From the NCBI GenBank assembly GCA_003586115.2, contig QVOM02000073.1, positions 43,261,469 through 43,325,468 of the forward strand: a stretch of 64,000 nt of DNA. Reading direction: 5' to 3'. Positions within the stretch are counted from its first letter, which is position 1. Every line of letters begins with the position of its first letter. This document shows, one piece after another, positions 1-12,300 of the stretch. This DNA comes from Salvator merianae. Its lineage: Eukaryota; Chordata; Lepidosauria; Squamata; Teiidae. The notes under the pieces are model-generated. The model did not search any database, was not told where the DNA came from, and saw only the letters and a program-made list of their open reading frames with translations. A program made the position numbers and the translations under genes.

Positions 1-2470
1 AGTTGGAAAAAGAGTTAAAGTGGAAGCCTTATTCTACCTCCCTTTAAAAATTTACGGCTTTCCTAAGGGGGTCCCACTTTCTCCTCTGAAACAGTCTCTT
101 GTCTTTCTAGAAGGACAAACTTTGGGTAAGAATGAAAGGGGAATTCATTCTGACTCCCTTCCTTTCTGTCCTCTTGAGATAGGAGTGGAGACGAAAGCAA
201 TGATACATCTCCACACAGTGACATGGGGGGGGGGGATGCACCTGAAAGTCATAGGAATGGTGGCAATTGGCAGTAGAGTCTCCAGTACCTCCACGTCTAT
301 CCCAACAGCACACCATCTTTTGGTTTTGGATTCTTTTAGAAGGTTCAGATTCACACACCACTGGCATTCCCCCAGCTGAAATGTTGAGAGCTAGATAGGT
401 CAGCAGACACAGAAAATAGTCCAATGGGCCATTATCTGTGTTTGAGGACATGACAGGGCCATCTTCAGTGGGGCAGGTAGGTCCACTCAAGTGGCAATGG
501 CATGGAAGCAGAAGAGCTGCCAACAACAAGAGCAGTAGGGGTTGCTTTCAGAGCTCTTCCTACCCTCTGCCATTCAAGTTTTCCATTGAGCACTTACAGC
601 AACAGGAGGAAGGCAGGTCCATGCAGAAGTTGCATTCATACAGTGTGCCATGAGGGAGCAGAAACATGCAATCCTTGCACTGCCATGGTGCCATGTGAAC
701 ACTGCCATAATCTCTCTGTGTTGCACACACACATACAGAGTTTATTATCACTACATTTTTTAAAATGCAGTTTAAAAAAGTACTTTGGCATATTTTTATT
801 ACTGTATTCTGTGAATCTTCTTTGTCTCAGTCTGTCTTCAAGAAAAACAAAAAATACTCCACATATTTTGGTTTGGCTGGGTGTTGAGGTTGGTATTTAC
901 TATTACATTATGCATTTATTATATCACAGTCTAAATAATATGGGAAAGGAAGGGCAATTGTCTTCTTTGCCATGGAGTCATTTTATATTAGCTATGCTCC
1001 TGCATTTTAAGAAACAGTTGCATCTAATTTGGATGCTCTAGCTTTTACTGTTGAAGATGAACTTGCTCAAAAATAAGCTCTTCAAAATATGTAATAGAAT
1101 AGTGTTGTGTGGTTGGATGTTTTAAATTATGTTTCAGCATGCATTGAGGATATGACTGCCTATTACTTAAACTGTGGTGCATTCTCCCTCGTCTTCTGCT
1201 GATATTCCAGCCTCAGGACATTTCTGGTCACAGCTCCTTGGCTCACTGGGGCAAAATGAGAAGCCTAGTTTCACATTCAGGACATTTCTATGCATGGCAG
1301 TGATGCCACCCTTGAAGTGGTCTGACCCCAGAAGTAACCACACACATGCACGCATGCACAGACACAGACAATGCACACATACCATCATTCTGGAGTCTGT
1401 CATCGGATCACTTAGGCATGGGAGCTCCTTAAAGAGCATTCATGCTACATTAGACCCATAAGTGGCCAGTGGCATGCAAACACTGCCTCTTACCTTCTCA
1501 ATCAATGTACTGCTGAATGTGATGCTATGGACAGTGGAATGCCTCTAAGATGTAGATGCAGCCTTAAGCACTTGCCCAAAAAGGGGGACAGGGTTTGTCT
1601 TTATGCAAATTTGACTTTATGCGTGCTAAGGATAAACATCTTAGGTGCCATGGATATTGTCCCAGAATAATCAAATAGGTATTTACAGTAGTGGCCAAGG
1701 TTTAATCATCACTCATATTTTCATTAAATTAAGTAAGATGCAAAGAATGCATTTTAGTCTTTCAGGTACCTATCTGCATCATTCCTAATATAAACCAGAA
1801 AATGTTCAACGAAATTAGTTCTTTGAACTGACTGCCTCCTCTACCCATTTCCTTGAGCTTTCACAGAAATAAGGATTAAGAATTTAGTATGCAGAAATTG
1901 CTATCTTTTATCATGAAGCAGAACAGAAGAACCCTATCATTTATTCTACGGACTTCTCATGATCAAATTGTGCCTTTCATTAAGCAGACTCCCTCCAAAG
2001 AAGCTACTGCCACACATACTGTGATTTGTGTGTGCACGCCTCACTTCAGAAGTAATGCCATTATCACACTGCTAAAAAAAGAAGACGCTGCAGCGAAATT
2101 GACCCAGAGATTGAAATTTATTATTACTTTGAAATCAAAGTACCATGCTTTTGACAAGTTTGACAAGCTAACAAGCTGGTTACTATGATTTTATTTTTTT
2201 CAGAAGCATGTGGCATCTTAAAGCAACTTAACTTGTAAGCTGCAGAAAAAGAAAAGCATAGAGCATTATGTCTTCAGAAGTAGATACCAACAGAGCAATT
2301 AACCTGTGGCAACGGCACAGCTTGCAAGGCAAAATGAAATTAGTTTCTCTTCTCAATTTAAGGGAACTTTTGCAAACCCTGTCTAGTCAAAGAATGAGAG
2401 TCTAACAAAAAAAGCATTAGGGCACTGATTTAAGGAAACAGAGTGCTGACTGGGGGTTGGGGAAAATTAC
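1..2470. other. No gene or repeat recognised
   Basis: Unassigned intronic sequence. Open frames up to 179 codons (502-1041, plus) show no known domain, have no conserved partner in the window and look like chance frames. A short GT/CA-rich patch lies near 1340-1380. Confidence 0.5.
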
Positions 2471-2550
2471 ATTCATACATACATACATGCATACATACAT
2501 ACATAAATGCATGAATGCATACATACATGTATATACAAATACATACGTGC
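2471..2550. repeat. Imperfect (CATA)n microsatellite
   Basis: Tandem CATA units with interruptions (ATGC, AATG, GTAT). The same unit recurs at about 4334-4354 and 15476-15529. Confidence 0.9.
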
Positions 2551-4448
2551 ATACCAGAAGACTTCATTTTAATTTACACTCTGGAACCAACTGGGAATAA
2601 GCAGAATTAGGCTGCAGCAAACAAAAGCATGAAAAGCAGCAAAGCCTCTTCAAATGATGTGATTAAAAAAAAAAAATGTTTGGCTGTGCCTGTTCTTCAC
2701 CTGCTTCCATTCCAGCAGGTCCACTTTCAGATTGCTATGTTCAGGTAAAGGCCACACCTGAAGGGGCTTCATTCCCTGTGTCAACCTTTCGGGGGGGGAC
2801 GACTTTGAGACTTGTTTCCGTTGATCTTCTGTTTATTGGCTCAAGAACAGGGTTAAAAATGGTTCCTAAATATATATATATATATATAGAATAATATTTA
2901 TAAGGCCCTGATGTTTTCCACACGCACACCTGGAAGTTAGGCTTGTTATACTTCCACATAAGCTCGTGAGGGATTAGATTGTCAGCAACTGCTTATTGCT
3001 CAAAGCAGAGCAACTTAGTTCAAACCCAGAACTTCTTACATAAGACATGACTGTTTAGAAGGCTGAATAGTCTTTTAAATAATCTGACTTCTAAGCAGCA
3101 CTGTGTGAGCTAGGGCAGAGCAAGAAAAAGATGATATGATGAATATGCAACCTAGTCACATTGAAGTGTTGCTTAAAACCAAAACTGTGCTCAGGGCCAT
3201 CTGCCTCCCAGGCCTTGCCTTTCTCTGGGCATCTCCAGACATCAGGAAGCAATTGTGGGATCTTCTTTATCCCGTGATTACTTCTTGCCATCCCTGCCAG
3301 GTGGCAGCAGCCAATCCCGGGCTCTTGCCTCCCTCTGCCAGCTCCTTCTGTAACAGCTCCTGTTCCAAATACCTGAATGCTAGCCAAGCATACATTCACT
3401 TCCCCCTTTGTTTTTTTTGCCTGCACGTGGCCAGCATCCGGGTATTTGAAATAGGAACAATAATGCAAGAAGCCAACAGGTGCAGGTAAGCAACTGCTAT
3501 TATGGGAAACCTGGCAGTTGCCGGATTTCCCTGTAACAGCAACATTTCAGGATATCATCTCAGTATCCTGGGACTATATTGGGAATGGCACAATGCTGGA
3601 ATAATCATGGGTTTTAACCCACGTCTGAAGGTATCCCTCCCCCCTCTTCCTGTCTCTCTCTCTCTAGATGTTGGCATGCTTGTCTGTTCTCACTCAACCT
3701 CCTACCTTTATCCTACACGGTCTCATACTGCTGCTGCTTTGCTCACCTGATCCCCAGGGACTTTCCTGCTTTGTTGCACACTGTCTTTCATTGTAAAATT
3801 GTCATTTTATTTCCACTTCATGGTCCCCTTCTCTTTCATATGCTGTCAACTTGAAGTGTTGATGGGATCAAACAAGAGGAAGAGATAAATGAACTCTTCA
3901 GTTGCTGCAGTCTGATGGGAATGATAGAGGGCTCCATGAGAGAAAAATGAACAAACACTGATGAGGAATCCTGTAGCACATACTGGACCAAGAGGACCAC
4001 TCTCTTGTAGAATGGTCATCCATGACACATACAGTCAGAAAACTACCTGCAGCAGAGAATTCGTTTTCCCTTCTGCAGCCAGAACACTGCCCATCAGAAA
4101 CAATGAGGCCCTCCAAAGCTTGAAACTGCCATTGATAATGCAAGGATTTGTAGCTCCTGTTCAGACTACATGAAGTGGACAGTGAAATTTCTTTACAGTG
4201 ACCAGATAATGGCAAGTAAATACATAATAACAGAATGTTGCTACTAACATTCATATTGCATTATTAAAGTGATCGTTCCTGTCTAACTTATTAATATCAG
4301 TGGCTTGTTCTTATAAAAATAGATACAAATACAATACATACATACATACATGCAAAAAGGAGGAAGAGGAGAAAAGTCAATAGTTAATTCTCACCCTTTG
4401 CTTTCTCCTGCCAAGGAAAAAAGATCAAAGGAGGTTATCTAATGGATT
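2551..4448. other. Mostly unassigned intronic sequence
   Basis: Holds a short (TA)n run near 2870-2888, the inverted repeat described at 3354-3460, a CT-rich run near 3640-3666 and a short (CATA)n near 4334-4354. No gene is recognised. A 125-codon minus frame at 3091-3468 overlaps the inverted repeat and resembles no known protein. Confidence 0.5.
3354..3460. repeat. Imperfect inverted repeat, possible foldback element core
   Basis: Left arm AGCTCCTGTTCCAAATACC (from 3354) pairs with the reverse complement of the right arm ending at 3460 (GGTATTTGAAATAGGAACAA). Arms are about 31 nt with several mismatches and a loop of about 45 nt. Similarity may continue weakly outward. No clear target duplication was found. 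Confidence 0.5.
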
Positions 4449-4815
4449 CTTCAGTTCCCACTGGCCCAACGTGATTTTGCCTTTCTGTAGTCTTTCTGGA
4501 CTAAACTGCTGAAATCCAGACTACTTTGCATTTGGATTAAATAAGTTCCCAGCCCATTTCAGATCACTAACCCGTTTTACTTTGTGATGTGAGAACAGCA
4601 CAAGTAGACTATTTGGGAGGGACCGTACTTTTGGGGGGGGCACATAGAGGGATGGGTCCCCATTTCCTGCCATCCAATTACAGACTTTGTTGTGGGTGTT
4701 GTACTTGGGAGGGCAGGCACCACGGCCAGCAGGGGTGGGTCGATGGAGAGCACCATACTTCATTCCTCCTACCGCTGTTCCCACGAGAAAAGAAAGCCTT
4801 CCTCCATTTTCTGGA
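4449..4815 (+). mobile_element. Old fragment of the ~1-kb PIF/Harbinger-like element
   Basis: The segment aligns by eye with 35460-35800 of the copy at 35422-36455 in the same orientation. Landmarks in order are CTTCAGTTCCC, GAAATCC, CTAACCCG versus TTAGCCCG, TTTACTTTGTGATGTG, ACTATTTGGGAGGGAC, CATCCAAT and GAAAAGAAA. CpG sites of the younger copies are largely TpG or CpA here, so this insertion is older. Both termini are missing. Confidence 0.75.
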
Positions 4816-5429
4816 ACAATGACCAGAACACATGCTCAATCGTCATTCTCCTCTAATACAGATTAAATTTACAGTGTGAGACCACACCCTGTGTGTTATT
4901 GTAGGTTTTTGACAGCACTTTTTTGCTGTGTTTTAATGCCTATCTGGGACCTTCCTGCAAGCTGTCTATTCTTTATTTTGCAAATCTGGGTTCATCCAAA
5001 GCTCAGATAACTCATTTGCTTGATTGGTTGCTATAAAAAGAAAATCAATTTTGCAGTAGGCATGATGGCTCATCGCTTTAATTGCAGGTGTTTGCATGTC
5101 GCTGGAAGCACTGGCGTAGCGAGGGGGGGCGGGGGGGCGGAGCGCCCCGGGCGGCGTGTTTTCCGGGGCGTCCGGCCCATGGAGCCAAGGCCCCGCCCAC
5201 CGGCGCCCTCGCTCGCTGCCCCGGGCGCCCGCGCTCGCCGCACCGGGTGGCCCGCCCAGCGGCGGCCACACTCGTCGCCCCGGCCCGCCCGGTGACGGAC
5301 GTGCTCGTCGCTTTGTCGCTTTGTCGCCTCGTCCCGCGGCGGCCTGCGGCGGCTGGGCTCGTCGCCCGGCCTGCCGGCGTGCGTGTGAGTGGAGCCAGTG
5401 AGAGCACATGCGTGTAGGTAGGGCCATCG

Positions 5430-5765
5430 AGGCCGCTGCCAGGGCGAGGAGCGCGGCCGCCGACGGGCAGGCCGGGGCAAGGAGCGCGATCCCCACCGGG
5501 CGGGCTGGGGCGAGGAGCGAGGCCGCCGCCGGGCGGGCCGGGGCGAGGAGCGAGGCCGCCGCTGGGTGGGCCGGGGCGAGGAGCGAGGCCGCCGCCGGGC
5601 GGGCCGGGGCGAAGAGCGAGGCCGCCGCCGGGCGGACCGGGCGGGCCGGGGCGAGGAGCGAGGCCGCCGCCGGGCGGGCCGGGCGGGCCGGGGCGAGGAG
5701 CGAGGCCACCGCCGGGTGGGCCGGGGCGAGGAGCGAGGCCGCCGCTGGGCGGGGCGACGAGCGGG
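5430..5765. repeat. 33-bp GC-rich minisatellite
   Basis: About nine to ten imperfect copies of a 33-bp unit built around GGGGCGAGGAGCGAGGCC and GCCGCCGGGC. Clear unit starts lie near 5470, 5503, 5536, 5569, 5602, 5644, 5686 and 5719. Two units are 42 bp because of a 9-bp internal duplication. All length steps are multiples of three, so frames stay open through the array and translate as 11-residue Ala/Gly/Arg-rich repeats; no protein is implied. Confidence 0.9.
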
Positions 5766-5997
5766 GCATGCGCGCTCGCTGGCCCCGCCCACACGCATGC
5801 GCGCTCGCTGGCCCCGCCCACACGCATGCGCGCTCGCTGGCCCCGCCCACACGCATGCGCGCTCGCTGGCCCCGCCCACACGCATGCGCGCTCGCTGGCC
5901 CCGCCCACACGCATGCGCGCTCGCTGGCCCCGCCCACACGCATGCGCACTCGCTGGCCCCGCCCACACGCATGCGCACTCGCTGGCCCCGCCCCTAG
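5766..5997. repeat. 29-bp minisatellite with GC-box and NRF1-like motifs
   Basis: Eight head-to-tail 29-bp units start at 5766, 5795, 5824, 5853, 5882, 5911, 5940 and 5969, nearly identical to each other. The last two differ by the same GCGCGC to GCGCAC change. Each unit holds GGCCCCGCCC (GC box, Sp1/KLF type) and ACGCATGCGC (close to the NRF1 consensus), and a 15-bp strictly alternating pyrimidine-purine run CACACGCATGCGCGC of the kind that favours Z-DNA. Confidence 0.92.
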
Positions 5998-6200
5998 CCC
6001 CGGGCGTCAAAACGGCTAGTAGCCCCGGGTGTCAAAGCGGCTCGCTACGCCACTGGCTGGAAGGGGAGACCACTGGCTGTGGGGTCTGCATTTTGCTGCA
6101 CCAGGCAGCGGCAAGACCAGCCCAGGGAGGGGCGTGTTTTCGCGGCCAGCAATCTCCCCTTCCAGCAACATGCGAAGACCCACAATTAAAGCAACGAGCT

Positions 6201-9200
6201 GTCACTGGAAGTGGGTACTCATTTATTTTCAGAATTGTTGGCTCTATGGGACAGCTGTCTTAGCTTTGAAGCCTTCTACAATCAAGCAATTTTTTAAAAG
6301 CTTCACTTCTTGTTAAATGTTCAGCAGCAAGCTAACTCTTTCCTAGCACTTTTAAGTATTCTACAAAGACTTACATGCATTTGGCTCTGAAGTATAAGTT
6401 TCAGATTAACAAAGGGTTCATGGATTCCAGCTGGGCTAGTCACAGAACCTTTTCTTGGCATATTGACCTCTAACAACTGGGATGAATGGGAAAAATGAAT
6501 CTGTCTCTTAGACTTATTTTCTATTATTTTTTAATACTTTCTTCTAACGGGATAGAAATCTAGCCCACAACATAAGAATTTAGTTTCTTTTTACACTGTC
6601 TAGATGAAGATCAAGGATTGTAAAGAGAGGGCAAGTAGAAGTAGTTATTATGACCATGTTGATTGCCATTTGGTGGAGATTTGGTCTATGGAGGTTTAAA
6701 ACAGACCTGTAATATGATTCCTATATTACAACAGGCTATCAAGTATTAAATTATTTTAAAATGATACTTTTTTTACTGTTTCACCAAGCAATGCTTTTGA
6801 TTTCTTTAGGTATTCCTACTCCAGAATAAAGCCTAAAATAAATATTTTATAGCTACTTAATCCATTCATTCAGAAACAGAAATGCAGACTTTCAAATATT
6901 TATACTTCAGTGGCAAAACATGGCACATTGAATTAGTGCATTGTGTTTTATCCTTTGCTACTGACTTATGGTTCACTCCACATCAGGTAAATCTATAACA
7001 AAAACATTGGGTGGGGGGCTGTAAAAAAAAATGATAGGGAGTGGTAGATAGGCTACATATATTGCATTTTTCAGGGTAAAATCTTCATATCGTGTTTGCC
7101 TGTAACACTAATCTTTTTAGTCTGGGAGAAAGTACCATGATCACAGAGAGGCTGCCCTATAGGGTTGCTCTTTGAATATTAAAGCATAATATATGTATTG
7201 TTAGCATCCGTCTTGTCTTGAAGGACACTGGAAAGAGCTTGGACATTTATCTATGGAAATTCTAATTTTTCCGGCCATCAGAGTTTCTACCTCAGCCAGT
7301 GTGACCCAAAGGAGAGCCAACACAACATTTGACACTGGGTTAGCTGCAGGATCTGCCAGAAAGATAACTTGTGTTTCCTCCAACCTCCTTAGGAGCTCTG
7401 CTCTGGATTTTCTGTCAGGGTTTATCCTCTTAGCCTTTCCCTTTCCCAAAGGACCCACAAAGCAGTGAGGCTATTTTACCCATAGCTGGGAAGATCCAGA
7501 GAGCTTACATGGCAGAACAGGGATTCCAATCATTGGATTCCTGGGTTCTATCCCAGAGCTTAAACCACTATGCTGCCATGCATATGGTCCTCTACACCTA
7601 TGGTGAGAATGCATTCCCTCTAAATTCAATGAATGCATCAGAAATAATTTTGAATTCCACAACTTACTTACTTTAGCAAACCAAATGCAAATGTATATTT
7701 TTAAAAAGTGTGTTTATCCCTTTAAATACATCATAATAATTTGCAAAGTTTATTTTGTAATCGAGCAATGAAAATACTACTGTCTTAAATAGTGGTATTA
7801 CTCTTTCAGAAAGCAAGCAGACTATGTTTTCTATCAATTGATCTTCCTTCCCACCAGAGACACAGTTCATTTCAAAACTTATGCACATCAATGTTGCAAA
7901 GAAAGGCAAAACAAATCTACTTGTGGCAAAAAAAAAATAAAAAAAAATAGATATCTAAAGTAAACAATTAATACTTTTACATATAGTGGGACAAATATAA
8001 GAATCCTTCAGTTTAGCCAAGAACTGACAAAATATGCATACAAGTTATGCAAGATATCCTGGATTTTAACCACACATCCTTAATAAACCTCTGAGATTCT
8101 TTGAGACTACCAGAAACCTGCTGCTTCTAGCTTTTTCCAAATATATGATACATACTATCCAGCTCAATAATTTAACAATTGTTTAGGGATGTCAGAGCAT
8201 ATGATTCTGCCATGCTTAATCTCCTGACATACTCCAAACACTCAGAAAAGCTGGGCTGAACATAGTGTAGTACCATCTAGTGGTTCCTGTACCCCAAATC
8301 CTAACATTCCCAGCCAACATGGAAGGATCAGAAATGATGAGTTTTGGGATGCCAAACTAAAATGTTGCATGTCTCTGAAACAGGCTTACAACTGACACTA
8401 CAGTCCTTGAAATATAGGCTTCTTAAGGTTCATACTATAAAAAGCATCCAATCTGCCATTATTTTCAATGATCATCCCACCATTAAAGTAGGAATATTCT
8501 GTAACAATCATTCTCTGACCATGATGCTATGTTTGTTGAGCAATCAGCAGTTCTGACAACTCTCAGAACCTGTTCAAACTGCTGAGAATACATTGCTTCC
8601 CTAATTGTCTGTTGTGAAAAACGATTAAAATGCTAAAGATTCTCATTAAAAATATCTAAAGAAATAAAAATCCTATATTACCATTCAAATAGGAACTCGG
8701 GGACTTTTTAAAAAACAGAGGCTATTTACTCTGATGGCCTTAACAGTCCATTAAGCAGAGCAAAATCTTATCATGGAATTTCCTAATAAGTTATGCAGCT
8801 ATGCAGATACCAAGCAAATCCATAAAGCACTGTAATTTTTTTTCATACAAGATATTTCATACCCATATTTTTCTTCAAATAATTTTTCCTAAATTTACTG
8901 TGCATCCTATTTTTTATTTATCTTTCCGAAATATTCCTTGACAAATTATAGGTGTATCTTATATGATACAAAATATGGGTAATAGCATGCCAGCACAGAG
9001 TAGGGCATTAGTGAAAGAAAAAGAAATGCAGTAGATGGAAGTTTATACCTGACTGACATGCTAAAAGAAAAACAAAAGAAAAAGCTCTTTTCTTCTCCTT
9101 GTTTCTTCTCTTCAAAAAAGTAATGTATCTGTGATATATTTTAAAAGGGCCATTCTTCCCCATAAAACTCTTCCATTGGAAGAAATAAGAGTCAGGATTT

Positions 9201-9276
9201 TATTCTGGACAGGAAACCCATTTTTTTCCTTATTCAGCAACTGAAATAATTCCTACCATCATTTGGCATTGCCAGA
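6201..9276. other. Mostly unassigned AT-rich intronic sequence
   Basis: Only a tRNA-SINE-like piece (7480-7610) stands out. An 85-codon minus frame at 7201-7458 sits beside it; it is not recognised and may be part of the same or another repeat. The remainder shows no gene, RNA or clear transposon signature. Confidence 0.5.
7480..7610 (-). repeat. Possible MIR-like / tRNA-derived SINE fragment
   Basis: On the minus strand the sequence reads GGCAGCATAGTGGTTTAAGC, then an accepted-style GGAATCCCTGTTCTGCCATG and a CTGGATC segment. This order resembles the tRNA-related head and core of MIR-type SINEs of amniotes. It is short and diverged, without a tail or target duplication, so the call is tentative. 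Confidence 0.45.
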
Positions 9277-9284
9277 CTAGATAA

Positions 9285-9342
<58 letters not shown>

Positions 9343-9355
9343 GATAGATAGATAG
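9277..9355. repeat. (GATA)n microsatellite
   Basis: About eighteen uninterrupted-looking GATA units with one deletion near 9341. GATA arrays are common and highly polymorphic in squamates. Confidence 0.97.
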
Positions 9356-12300
9356 AATCCTGTGGAAAGATTATTACACTACTTATAAATTAAGTGCTAT
9401 GAGTGGTGGTCAGGTGAAGGGTTTTAGAACCCATGTTGTGGAAAGTGTCTTTATTCTTGTGTCATTTCAGAGTTACCTGGCATCTTTATTCTAGCATCAT
9501 TTCAGTGCCATTTCAGAACAAAAGACCACTTCTGCATAGCATGGGCTATCCCACGCCATGCTATCCCAATCCAGGCAACCCAGACCATGTCTTACATGCA
9601 CATGGGGCACTGTCTGGTTTACTAGCTAGAATGCTTTGTGTTCCACTTGGAGTGGGGTATGGTGTCATTTCTGTGCCACAGTCCACCCTAATGCCTCGTC
9701 CAGTGTGGATGAATCAGTCTACTGGGAAGTGTGGCCTCCCAGTAGAGCAATCTGTAGTGTGGACTGCACATTCCAGGTGGTCTCCTAGACCAGTCATATA
9801 TGGAACTATTCCAGATAATAGTGGATCTGTAAAAAAAGTTTGAGGAGAATCAGAGATCTACTATTGATGGCTTGCCCCCCACAGCTCTAACATTTTAAAA
9901 ATACAATTTAAAATTTTGTTCCATTTTTGCTGCCCCAGTGAAGTTGCTGTCCAGGCCAAGTGCCCTGGTTTGCCCACACCCAGATCCAGTCCTGATTCCA
10001 GAACAGAAACAAATTTATCCATGCTTATTTCAAAGTTGACTGGAAGAGATCAACACCAGGCCAGAAATGACATTTTTGCTCATCTTGTGCATGATAAAGA
10101 AGGAAGGCTCATTTTGTACCACTCAAGAAACACACCCAAGCAAGAACCAAAGGGACAGAAACAAAAAAATATATGTTCCATGTTGCCACCCAATTTAATT
10201 GAAGAAGCATGTGCAGTTATCTGGGCACCTGAGGGTTTCCCCCAAGGGCATGGGATGCTTTTTGAAGGTACAGCTGCGGACCCATTCATCATTGCTCAGT
10301 CCCAGCTGAAATCCAGTTTCTTCCCTGTGACATCTGCGATGGATTGGGATTCAGTCACTAATACTGGCATACCAAGTAGATTGAGACCAAAGTCATGCAC
10401 TGAGTATTAGGATAGATAAGCATCAACATCAGCAGCCAGCCCAGCAGTTGGGCAGCTACAGTGCTTCATCTTCAGAAAGTCAACATTAGACCTTCAGTTG
10501 GTACCCTAGGCAATGACTTTAGGAGAAGTAGTTTAAAAAGGACCTCCAAAATATGTGTCCCCCTCCAATGCTTGCTTTATTTTTCAAAAGCTCTCCTGCT
10601 TTTAGCAACTGCTTGCTCATATTCCACTATGGACTCCAGTACCCAATTAATATGTCACAAACAATGCTTGGCAGGAGATTTGTTCTCCTTGGTGACAGAG
10701 GGCACTTTTTTCCGGAAGGCAAATAGACTAAACCTACAACATTGACACCACTGTGCAACATCAACTGTAATGATCTCAGTCAGGTTCTCCACTGTAGTTA
10801 TCATTGCGAGGGCTTTAATGAGTCCAGCAACAAGTGTAGACTAACAGTAGTGTTTGGAAGACAGACAAAGGAGGAGAAGTATGAAATTTAGGTACCTGTG
10901 TGTGGGAGTGGGCTTTTTAGCACCAAATTGCAGGCAAGGGGGAGAAATGGAGCATTTATGAAAGTGACTGTCATAGATTGACAAGGACAAGGACAGAAAC
11001 AGGAATCAGAGTAATTTATACTTAACCTGCTTGAATTAAAAATAACAAGAACACAAGTTCAGCACTCAGGCTAGCTGCATCTCATAAGTGTTTTGCTTAA
11101 ATCCTGAAACCATCTGTTCAGCTGAAATTTTCCTCCTGTACCCAACATGCCAAATCACAATTATGCTAGTAAGGATAGCAGCCTCCTCGTGTACAAAATT
11201 ACTTGCTACTCTATTTGAATGAAATGAGGCACCAAGGGCGGCCAACTCTAAGAACAACAACTTGGCAGGCTTACTGCTAGTACTGAGATAGAATATAATA
11301 GGGCACATGGTATCAGAAAAGTCTAAGTCACTGGCATCTTGACAGCCAGTGCATCACGTTGTTAAATGCCATAGAAAGCCACGAGAAGACCAAGCAGAAG
11401 CTAGTGCTTCTTGGTTGAAAAGACAGCTCATGCTACATGCTGCATGCATAAAGCTGATGGAAGGTATGCAAGGAACTTTTCCTTTCTCTTCCAAGGCAGA
11501 TTAGAAGCATATAGGCTGTTCGTTGGTCCCAGGTTTCCTTTTCCACGGTCACATGTAATGCTACTCATCTCCTAAGGATTCCTCCCTGAAATAAGAACAG
11601 AGAGGCTTCCTTCCTCTCTAAACTGTCTCTCCTTCCTTAAGCATGCCCCTCTGTAGAGAACAGTTCCAATCTGGTTCCCAGAGATTATTTTGGCTTCCTT
11701 TGGCACTCAGTAGAACACTATGCCAGGAATCACCAACTTGAACAGTTTCTAAATTATTTCACACAGTGTGCCAGGTAAATTACAGGCTACAATTCTCTCC
11801 AGTAAATGCATGAACAAGGCTGCATCCAGATAGAGTCAAAAACTACTGCTGTTTTGGTACCCCTTTGGGATCCGTTCTTGCGTCAACCTGGACACTTCCA
11901 TGACGCTTTCTTGGCAACTACAGAAGTTGTTTTCTTACTGAGGCAAAGGCTTCATCCAGACAGATTGAAAAATCCGTAATTAAATTTATACCTTATTTGC
12001 CTAACGTGTTCAAGGTGCACCTGATACAGTTCCAGAATATAGACCCAATTTGCCAGATTATCATTATTTCAGTAAAATGAACTATCAAAGCGGAATGTTC
12101 TGTTATTCCATAATTACAGCTCTGTCCAGATTACTGTGTGAGAACTAGTGAGAGTTTTGCATGACAGTTTGGTATGTGACCTGTTGCTACCCAGAAGTAC
12201 TGTGCATGATGTTATTGATGAATTGATGTTTTTCATTAGCCAATCACATTAGTCAAATTAAACTCAAACAGCAGCACAATTCTCACTGGGTGAAATATTT

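Larger units (their letters stand above)
5109..6055. mobile_element. Non-autonomous hAT-like element, GC-rich, with internal minisatellites
   Basis: The termini are inverted repeats: left CACTGGCGTAGCGAG at 5109-5123, right CTCGCTACGCCACTG at 6041-6055 (one mismatch). An exact 8-bp direct duplication GCTGGAAG flanks them (5101-5108 and 6056-6063). An 8-bp duplication and CA..TG termini are the signature of hAT transposons. The 947-bp interior is extremely GC- and CpG-rich and encodes no transposase; open frames in several phases merely reflect few stop codons and the minisatellites. It is inferred to be a recent insertion because CpGs are still dense. Confidence 0.85.
5067..6200. mobile_element. 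Short foldback MITE split by a hAT insertion
   Basis: Left arm GGCTCATCGCTTTAATTG (from 5067) matches the reverse complement of the right arm ending CAATTAAAGCAACGAGCT at 6200. The match continues through GCATGT and GCTGGAAGGGGAGA up to the interruption. With the inner hAT element and one target copy removed, the host is a ~190-bp imperfect palindrome with arms of about 55 bp. Its superfamily is not clear; no unambiguous outer target duplication is seen. Confidence 0.7.

Noticed and set aside
502..1041. 179-codon plus frame as a possible gene
   Set aside because: No recognisable motif, atypical composition, no splice or promoter context, and it overlaps other chance frames.
3091..3468. 125-codon minus frame as a possible exon
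   Set aside because: It spans an inverted repeat and has no known domain; a foldback-element origin is more likely.
5430..5997. CRISPR-like regular array
   Set aside because: The units are contiguous minisatellite copies without unique spacers, in a vertebrate intron with no cas genes.
5070..6019. Long overlapping frames of 143-327 codons on both strands through the GC-rich block
   Set aside because: They are open in most phases because the region has almost no A/T-rich stop codons, and they translate the minisatellites. No domain, start context or conserved homologue is visible.
9433..10410. Frames of 136 and 164 codons as a possible gene pair
   Set aside because: No homology recognised, frames differ, no splice consensus linking them; probably chance frames or unrecognised repeat.
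11820..12140. MITE with GCTGCATCCAG ends
   Set aside because: The two similar words are direct rather than inverted and no duplication flanks them.
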